From Chloroflexota bacterium (GTDB lineage: Bacteria > Chloroflexota > Limnocylindria > Limnocylindrales > CSP1-4): a stretch of 39,895 nucleotides of DNA. Both the position numbers and the translations under genes were made by a program. The first letter of the stretch is position 1, and every line of letters starts with the position of its first letter. The notes under the pieces were generated by a model. That model ran no database searches. It was not told the DNA's origin and saw nothing but the letters and a program-made list of their open reading frames with translations. The stretch is taken from contig JANXWH010000055.1 of the NCBI GenBank assembly GCA_025351245.1, forward strand, positions 1 to 39,895. The letters are read 5' to 3'. Shown here piece after piece: positions 34,576-39,895 of this stretch.

Positions 34576-34649
34576 GCGGACGCCGTCGCAGTGCCGTTGC
34601 TGACAACTCGGACGCGACCGTCCGGAGCCCGGAACGCCACCGCCGCGCC

Positions 34650-34724
34650 GCGCCAGCCGCTCCTGACAGTTTATCGGCCGCTAGTGACATTGCCGCTGGC
34701 GACCGTCGACCGCGAGACTGGCGA
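34650..34724 (+). promoter_or_regulatory. AraC-type promoter/operator element, copy 2 (drives plus-strand arm)
   Basis: The second copy of the 75-bp element. TGACA at 34664-34668 and 34685-34689 are exactly 21 bp apart; TTGCCG at 34690-34695 follows as a -35-like box, with only a weak -10 (GAGACT), as expected for an activator-dependent promoter. The flavin reductase starts 72 bases downstream. Confidence 0.7.
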
Positions 34725-34796
34725 TCAAGACCGCGCATCGGTCGGGACGTCCCGTTTCCGCTGCGGATGCGACCCGCGCCAGTCAGGGAGAGGTCC

Positions 34797-36971
34797 ATGC
34801 CGTCGTTCCCGCACCTGTTCAGTCCGATCCAGCTCGGTGGCCTGGAGCTGCCGAACCGCGTGGTCCATGTTCCGACGGACATCAGCTCCTCCCACGCCGA
34901 CGGCGAGGTGAGCGAGCGCGACATCCACCACCACGCCGACATCGCGCGCGGTGGGGCCGGGTTCATCATCGTCGGCGCCACGACGCCGGACATGAGAACC
35001 GGGCGACCGACGGTGACGTGCCTCGTGGCCGACGGTGACAACTACATTCCGGGCCTGGCGCGCCTCGCCGAGAGCATGCATCGCTACGGCGCGAAGTGCG
35101 CGGTGCAGCTCCAGCACCCAGGCCGCCAGTGCGCGATCCCGCGCTACAACACCCTGGGCGCGACCGACCGGGTCCTCAAGCTCCCATGGTCGGCCGGGCA
35201 CGAGATCATCTACGAGAACGCCGAGGAGAAGGGCAAGGAGATCCGGGCCGCCTCGATTGCCGAGATCCTCGAGCTGGTCGACCTCTTCAGCGAGGCCGCG
35301 TGGCGCGTGAAGCAGGCCGGCTTCGACGCCGTTGAGCTCCACGCAGCCCACGGCTACCTGCTCTCGGAGTTCATGAGCCCGTTTCTCAACCAGCGCAACG
35401 ACCGGTTCGGCGGGAGCCTCGAGAACCGGATGCGCTTCCCGCTGGCGGTCGTCGATTCGATCCAGAAGAAGTGCGGCAAAGGCTTCCCGGTCCTCGTCCG
35501 ATACTCCTTCGACGAGTGGTGCGAGGGCGGACGCGGGCTCGAGGAGGGCATCGAGATCGCGAGGATGCTCGAGCGGGCCGGTTGCGCCGCGGTCGACCTC
35601 TCGATGGGCATGCAGGAGAGTCCCGGAGCCGGCTTCGACCCGATGCAGTATCCCCAGGGCTGGGCAACGTACGCCGCCGAGGCGACGAAGAAGGCGGTCC
35701 GGATCCCGGTCATCACCAGCCACTCACTGCGCGATCCGGAGTACTGCGATCGGATCATCGCGGAGGGCAAGACGGACCTCGTGGGCCTGGCCCGCCAGTT
35801 GCTCGCGGACCCGTACTGGCCGGTCAAGGCACAGTACGGCAGGGTCAAGTCGATCCGGAAGTGCATCTCCTGCCTGGGCGGATGCTGGCAGGAGTCGCTG
35901 ATGGCGAAACACGAGATCGCCTGCTCGATCAACGCGGCGTGCGGGAATCCCGCGTACGCGGACATGCAGCGAACGACGAAGGCAGTCCGCGTCGCGGTCG
36001 TCGGCGGCGGACCGGCCGGGATGGAAGCCGCGCGAATCGCCACGGAGCGCGGGCACACCGTCACCCTGTTCGAGAAGGCCGGCGAGCTGGGCGGCGCATT
36101 GCTCTACTGCTGCCTGGTGCCGGGCAAGGAGAAGATGCGCTGGTACCTGGATTGGATCCGGAACCAGCTCCTTGACCTGCACATCGAAATCCGGCTCAAC
36201 CACGCCCCGACCGTGGACGAGCTCCGCGGGTTTGACGTCGTCCTGAACGCGACCGGCGCGATCTCGTACGTCCCGGAAGTCCTTGGCCAGCGTGATCGGG
36301 TCGTGCCCTTCGAGGAGGCGATGGCCTGCCCGAAGATCGCGTGCGAGTGCCATCCCGGCGCACGGAAGCTCCACAAGCTGGGGTCGCACGTGCTCCTGTG
36401 GGGCGACCATTACGCCGCGGCCGACACGGCAGCATTCCTGGGCAGCATCGGCAAGCAGGTCACGATCGTGACCGAGAAGCACGAGTTCGCGGCCGAGTGC
36501 GAGGTCATCCACATGTATGTCCTGCGCAAGCGCTTCGCGCAGGGCGACGCCGAGGCGCTCAGCTCTCGACCGTTCAGGCACCCCGTGACCGTCATCACGA
36601 ACGCCACCGTGCGCGAAGTGCGCGAGGGCGAGGTCGTCATCGAGGACCACGACTTCGGCCGCACCACGCTCCAGGTGAGCGACGTGGTTTCGTGCCATAC
36701 GCGACCCGTCGTCGACCTGCTCGGCGAGCTGCAGGCCGCCGGCGTCCACGTCATCAACGTCGGCGACTCCGTGCGTCCCCGCAACCTCTACTACGCCGTG
36801 AAGGAAGGGTCGGCGTTCGGCCTCGCGGTCGACGAGCACATGCTGTTCAACCCGAACCACGCAATCCTCAACGAGCTCCCGATCGACGTTCTCGCGCAGC
36901 TGACGCGTGAGGAGGCCCCTGCCTACTCGCACCAGCAGATCGTGGCGCTCACGGCGCGGCGCGATGGCTGA
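34797..36971 (+). CDS. Fe-S flavin oxidoreductase of the OYE / 2,4-dienoyl-CoA reductase family
   Basis: 724 residues. Residues 1-350: OYE TIM barrel with FMN (VQLQHPGRQC, DAVELHAAHGYLLSEFMSPFLNQRNDRFGGSLENR). Next the 4Fe-4S ligands in CISCLGGC and a later Cys in IACSINAACGNP, then an FAD/NAD-binding domain (VAVVGGGPAGMEAARIATERGHTVTLFEK). The layout matches FadH, trimethylamine dehydrogenase and flavonoid or bile-acid ene-reductases. It would reduce or demethylate a substrate of unknown nature. GGGAGAGG precedes the ATG. Confidence 0.92.
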   Translation: MPSFPHLFSPIQLGGLELPNRVVHVPTDISSSHADGEVSERDIHHHADIARGGAGFIIVGATTPDMRTGRPTVTCLVADGDNYIPGLARLAESMHRYGAKCAVQLQHPGRQCAIPRYNTLGATDRVLKLPWSAGHEIIYENAEEKGKEIRAASIAEILELVDLFSEAAWRVKQAGFDAVELHAAHGYLLSEFMSPFLNQRNDRFGGSLENRMRFPLAVVDSIQKKCGKGFPVLVRYSFDEWCEGGRGLEEGIEIARMLERAGCAAVDLSMGMQESPGAGFDPMQYPQGWATYAAEATKKAVRIPVITSHSLRDPEYCDRIIAEGKTDLVGLARQLLADPYWPVKAQYGRVKSIRKCISCLGGCWQESLMAKHEIACSINAACGNPAYADMQRTTKAVRVAVVGGGPAGMEAARIATERGHTVTLFEKAGELGGALLYCCLVPGKEKMRWYLDWIRNQLLDLHIEIRLNHAPTVDELRGFDVVLNATGAISYVPEVLGQRDRVVPFEEAMACPKIACECHPGARKLHKLGSHVLLWGDHYAAADTAAFLGSIGKQVTIVTEKHEFAAECEVIHMYVLRKRFAQGDAEALSSRPFRHPVTVITNATVREVREGEVVIEDHDFGRTTLQVSDVVSCHTRPVVDLLGELQAAGVHVINVGDSVRPRNLYYAVKEGSAFGLAVDEHMLFNPNHAILNELPIDVLAQLTREEAPAYSHQQIVALTARRDG

Positions 36972-38046
36972 CGGGGGCGGTCCCGGCTTGCACGCGGGCA
37001 GCCGAGCGGTGAGCGACATGAGGCCAGCCCGAGCCCGCACAGATACGCCGTTGCGCGTCGGCGTCGTGGGGGCCGGGTTCATCGGCGAGACACACGTCGC
37101 CGCATGGGCCGCCGAGGGCGTCCAAGCCGTGATCCACGACGTGGATGCCGGCCGCGCGGCCGCGCTTGCCGACCGGCACGGGGCACGCGTCGCGGAATCC
37201 CTCGACGAGCTGTTCGGCGCGGTCGACGTCGTCGACGTCTGCTCGCCCACACACCACCATGCCGGAGTCGCCATCGCCGCTGCACGCCCCGGCCGCCACG
37301 TGAACTGCGAGAAGCCGATGGCGCGCACCCTGGCGGACGCAGAGGCGATGCTCGCGGCCGCGCGCGACGCCGGTGTCCGGCTCTTCGTGGCTCACGTGGT
37401 GCGGTTCTTCCCGGAGTACGTCGCGGCGCGGGCGGCCGTGCTGGCCGGCGCGATCGGCGAACCCGCCGTGCTCCGCCTCACCAGGGCGAGCTTCCGTCCG
37501 CGGCAACCCGCCGGACACTGGTTCTTCGACCATGCCAAGTCGGGCGGGATCGTCCTCGACCTGATGATCCACGACCTCGACTACGCGCGCTGGATTGCCG
37601 GCGACGTCGTGGCGGTTCATTGCAGATCGGCGAGCCTGGCGCAACCGGACGCGGGCGTCGACCACGCGGTGGCAATCCTCACCCACCGATCGGGCGCGAT
37701 CAGCCACGTCTCGGCATCGTGGGGCTACGCGCCGCCCATCTTCCGGACCGCCCTGGAGATCGCGGGCTCACACGGTCTCATCGAGCAGGACTCGACGACG
37801 ACCGCGCCGGTCACGCCGTCACTGCTCGCAGGCGCCGCGGGCGGTGGCCTGACGGGGATTGCCGACACGGGCCTCGCCGGGGACCCCTTCCGCCTGGAGC
37901 TCGCTGAGTTTGCCAAGGCGATCCGCGACGGGTCCGAGGCGAGGATCGGGGCCGCGGACGGCCTCGAGGCACTCCGCATCGCTCTCGCCGCCGACGCGTC
38001 GGCACGGACCGGGGCCGTCGTCCGGCTCACGCAGGCGGCCGGGTGA
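36964..38046 (+). CDS. Gfo/Idh/MocA-family dehydrogenase, second
   Basis: 360 residues. NAD motif VGVVGAGFIGETHVAAWAAEG, CEKPMARTL, and IVLDLMIHDLDYARWIAG in the catalytic domain (lysine of EKP and the Asp/His pair). The start overlaps the flavin reductase stop by eight bases; an ATG at 37018 or GTG at 37009 is an alternative, since the first 25 residues are low-complexity. Second gene of the plus-strand arm. Confidence 0.88.
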   Translation: MADGGGPGLHAGSRAVSDMRPARARTDTPLRVGVVGAGFIGETHVAAWAAEGVQAVIHDVDAGRAAALADRHGARVAESLDELFGAVDVVDVCSPTHHHAGVAIAAARPGRHVNCEKPMARTLADAEAMLAAARDAGVRLFVAHVVRFFPEYVAARAAVLAGAIGEPAVLRLTRASFRPRQPAGHWFFDHAKSGGIVLDLMIHDLDYARWIAGDVVAVHCRSASLAQPDAGVDHAVAILTHRSGAISHVSASWGYAPPIFRTALEIAGSHGLIEQDSTTTAPVTPSLLAGAAGGGLTGIADTGLAGDPFRLELAEFAKAIRDGSEARIGAADGLEALRIALAADASARTGAVVRLTQAAG

Positions 38047-39065
38047 TGGTCGTCGACCCGGAAGGCCGTGCGCCCGTGCGGATCGGCGTCCTCTCCGCCG
38101 AGCATGTCCACGCGCCTACGTACATCTCGCTCCTAGCGTCGATGCCGGGCGCGCACCTGGTAGGGGTGTGGGACGACGATCGGCAGCGCGCCGCGGCCGC
38201 GGCGGAACCCGTCGCGACGCGCGCGTTCGACGCCATCGAGGCGCTGCTCGAGCGCGTCGACGGCGTCGTGATCGCCTCGGCCAACAGCCGCCACCTGCGG
38301 CTCGTCGAGATCGCAGCGGGGGCGGGGGTGCACATCCTGTGCGAAAAGCCGCTCGCGACCACGGTCGAGGACGCCCGGGCGATCGTGGACGCCTGCGCCC
38401 GTGCGGGCGTTCGCCTGATGACCGCGTTCCCCACCCGCTGGAACCCCGCCGCGCGGGCGCTGGAATCCGCGGTGCGGTCCGGGGCACTCGGCACGCCGGT
38501 CTTCCTCGAGGGCGTCAACACCGGGACGATGCCGGACATCCACGCGGCCTGGTTCGTCGACCCCGTCCTCGCCGGGGGCGGCGCGGTGACGGACCACGTC
38601 GTGCACCTGGCGGACCTCTTTCGCTGGATCCTGCGCTCCGAGGTCGTCGAGGTGTACGCCGTCGCGAACCGGATCCTCCAGGAGCGATTCGCGGGGGTCG
38701 AGACCGGCGGGCTCGTCTCGATGCGCTTCGCCAGCGGCGTGTCCGCCACCATCGACTGCAGCTGGAGCAAGCCGCGCTCCTACCCAACGTGGGGCGGCCT
38801 CTCGGTCCAGGCGGTTGGCACGGGCGGGGCGTTCGGCATCGACGCCTTCCGACAGCGCCTCGCCGTGTATGGAACACGCGAAACCGGGATCTCGTGGCCG
38901 ACGTGGGGCCCCGACGCCGACCGCGAGATGCTGGCAGAGTTCGTATCCATGGTGCGGGACGATCGGGAGCCGGCGGTGACGGGGGTCGATGGGCTGCGGG
39001 CGGTCGAGATCGTCGACGCGGCGTACCGCTCGATCGCGGCCAGTGCACCGGTCTCGCTCGGGTGA
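38046..39065 (+). CDS. Gfo/Idh/MocA-family dehydrogenase, third
   Basis: 339 residues. The N-terminus RIGVLSAEHVHAPTYISLL lacks the usual GxGxxG, giving Ser-Ala-Glu-His instead, so NAD binding may be unusual. The EKP motif is kept (HILCEKPLATT) and GGAVTDHVVHLADLFRW is the catalytic helix. It starts in TGATG with the previous stop; a GTG one codon earlier is possible. Confidence 0.85.
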   Translation: MVVDPEGRAPVRIGVLSAEHVHAPTYISLLASMPGAHLVGVWDDDRQRAAAAAEPVATRAFDAIEALLERVDGVVIASANSRHLRLVEIAAGAGVHILCEKPLATTVEDARAIVDACARAGVRLMTAFPTRWNPAARALESAVRSGALGTPVFLEGVNTGTMPDIHAAWFVDPVLAGGGAVTDHVVHLADLFRWILRSEVVEVYAVANRILQERFAGVETGGLVSMRFASGVSATIDCSWSKPRSYPTWGGLSVQAVGTGGAFGIDAFRQRLAVYGTRETGISWPTWGPDADREMLAEFVSMVRDDREPAVTGVDGLRAVEIVDAAYRSIAASAPVSLG

Positions 39066-39895
39066 CGTCCACCCGGCACCTCGGGCTGGACCTGGGGGGC
39101 ACGCTGCTGAAGTGGGCCGTGGTCGAGTCCACGGACAGCGGCTGGGACCGGCTCGCGACCGACCTGGTCCCGACGCGCCTGGACGCAGGGGCTGACGGGA
39201 TTGTCGACCAGCTGGGGGAGACGGCCGCCGCCGCCGCCGTCGATTGGGGCCCCATTGCCTCGGTCGGCCTGGGTGTTCCGGGGCGCTACGACGCCGCCGG
39301 CGGCCGAGTGATCCTGACCCCGAACATCCCCGTGCGCTGGGCGGGCATTCGCGTGGTCGAGCGCCTCGAACGGGTCGTCCACGTGCCCGTCCACCTCCTG
39401 AACGACGCGCGTGCGTTCACGCTTGCCGAGCTTCGCCTCGGGGCGGGGCGGGGCGCCCAGACGCTCGTCGGCATGACGTTGGGCACCGGCGTCGGCGGGG
39501 GGATCGCCATCTGGGGAAAGCTGTATCTCGGCCGTGACGGCGCAGCCGGCGAGATCGGCCACCAGACGATCGACCCCGACGGTCCGCTCTGCAATTGCGG
39601 GAACCGCGGCTGCGTCGAGGCCTTCGCCCGGGCAGACGTCATCGCGGCGACATGCGGCACGTCCTCCGTGGAAGCGGCCGTGCGGGCGGCGGCCGCCGGC
39701 GACGCCCGGGCGCTCGACGGGCTCGCGCAGGTCGGTCGCTACCTGGGGATCGGAATCGCGAACATCGTGACCACCTTGACGCCGGATCGCGTGGTGGTGG
39801 GGGGCGGCGTGGCAGCGGCGGGCGAGATCCTCTTCGCGTCGATCCGCGCGGAGCTGGACCGGCGAGTCCGGATGACGGGCACGGTGATGACGGTC
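39062..39895 (+). CDS. ROK-family sugar kinase (partial, cut by window end)
   Basis: 278 codons visible, from a GTG overlapping the previous stop (GTGA). ATP motif LGLDLGGTLLKWAVV, the sugar-contact Asp in LLNDARAF, TLGTGVGGGIA, the ROK signature GAAGEIGHQTID and the zinc motif CNCGNRGCVEAF. Phosphorylates a hexose or N-acetylhexosamine, or is a ROK regulator; no N-terminal HTH is present, so a kinase is more likely. Confidence 0.9.
   Translation, partial: MTSTRHLGLDLGGTLLKWAVVESTDSGWDRLATDLVPTRLDAGADGIVDQLGETAAAAAVDWGPIASVGLGVPGRYDAAGGRVILTPNIPVRWAGIRVVERLERVVHVPVHLLNDARAFTLAELRLGAGRGAQTLVGMTLGTGVGGGIAIWGKLYLGRDGAAGEIGHQTIDPDGPLCNCGNRGCVEAFARADVIAATCGTSSVEAAVRAAAAGDARALDGLAQVGRYLGIGIANIVTTLTPDRVVVGGGVAAAGEILFASIRAELDRRVRMTGTVMTV

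Noticed and set aside
33374-34724. Inverted 75-bp copies read as the ends of a transposon carrying AraC
   Set aside because: No transposase and no target duplication seen; both copies sit as promoters of divergent genes with AraC-type half-sites, which explains them better.

Overview
The window is GC-rich chromosomal DNA (roughly 70% GC by eye), dense in genes and with many ATGA, GTGA and TGATG junctions. It has no rRNA, tRNA, CRISPR or phage genes. The gene set (PyrR-controlled pyr genes, two-subunit PyrD/PyrK, an ECF sigma factor with a linked anti-sigma factor, lipoprotein sugar-binding protein, Pro/Thr/Ser-rich secreted proteins) suggests a soil or freshwater bacterium of the Chloroflexota (Limnocylindria/Ellin6529-like) or a neighbouring high-GC Gram-positive-type lineage. 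The taxonomy is inference; no marker gene is present.

Region 1 (1-13.7 kb) is built round de novo pyrimidine synthesis on the minus strand. pyrR-pyrB-pyrC form one tight operon (13555-10551), and pyrK-pyrD-DUF1294-pyrE form a second group (5121-2005). Between them lie a PLP decarboxylase convergent with a FAD amine oxidase, a two-TM protein, a small alpha/beta-barrel protein and an acidic protein made of an internal duplication. The pyrR leader carries a PyrR-binding hairpin directly against the Shine-Dalgarno of a 7-codon ORF whose stop overlaps the pyrR start, which suggests translational control. At 1802-1968 a complete micro-gene (promoter, SD, 23-codon ORF, hairpin) sits between two larger genes.

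Region 2 (13.7-25.2 kb) is mixed: an ECF sigma factor coupled to a zinc-finger anti-sigma factor with a large beta-propeller-like extracytoplasmic part; lipB coupled to a GalT-like protein lacking the usual His-Pro-His active site; an AlaDH/PNT-family dehydrogenase; an ABM-like small protein; an RlpA-like exported protein; a UroD-like methyltransferase followed by a broken nagA; a decayed IS3-type transposase; and a tandem GNAT.

Region 3 (25.3-39.9 kb) looks like one regulated carbohydrate-catabolic locus. On the minus strand are a Gfo/Idh/MocA dehydrogenase, a sugar isomerase/epimerase, deoC, and a ribose-type ABC importer (binding protein, ATPase, two permeases). On the plus strand are an AraC regulator, a large Fe-S flavin (OYE/FadH-type) reductase, two more Gfo/Idh/MocA enzymes and a ROK sugar kinase cut by the window end. 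The AraC gene lies between two 75-bp elements that are 92% identical and each point outward into one arm. Both contain a half-site repeated at 21 bp, so one regulator probably drives both arms. The substrate is unknown; a glycoside or rare sugar whose aglycone or ring also needs reduction is a reasonable guess.
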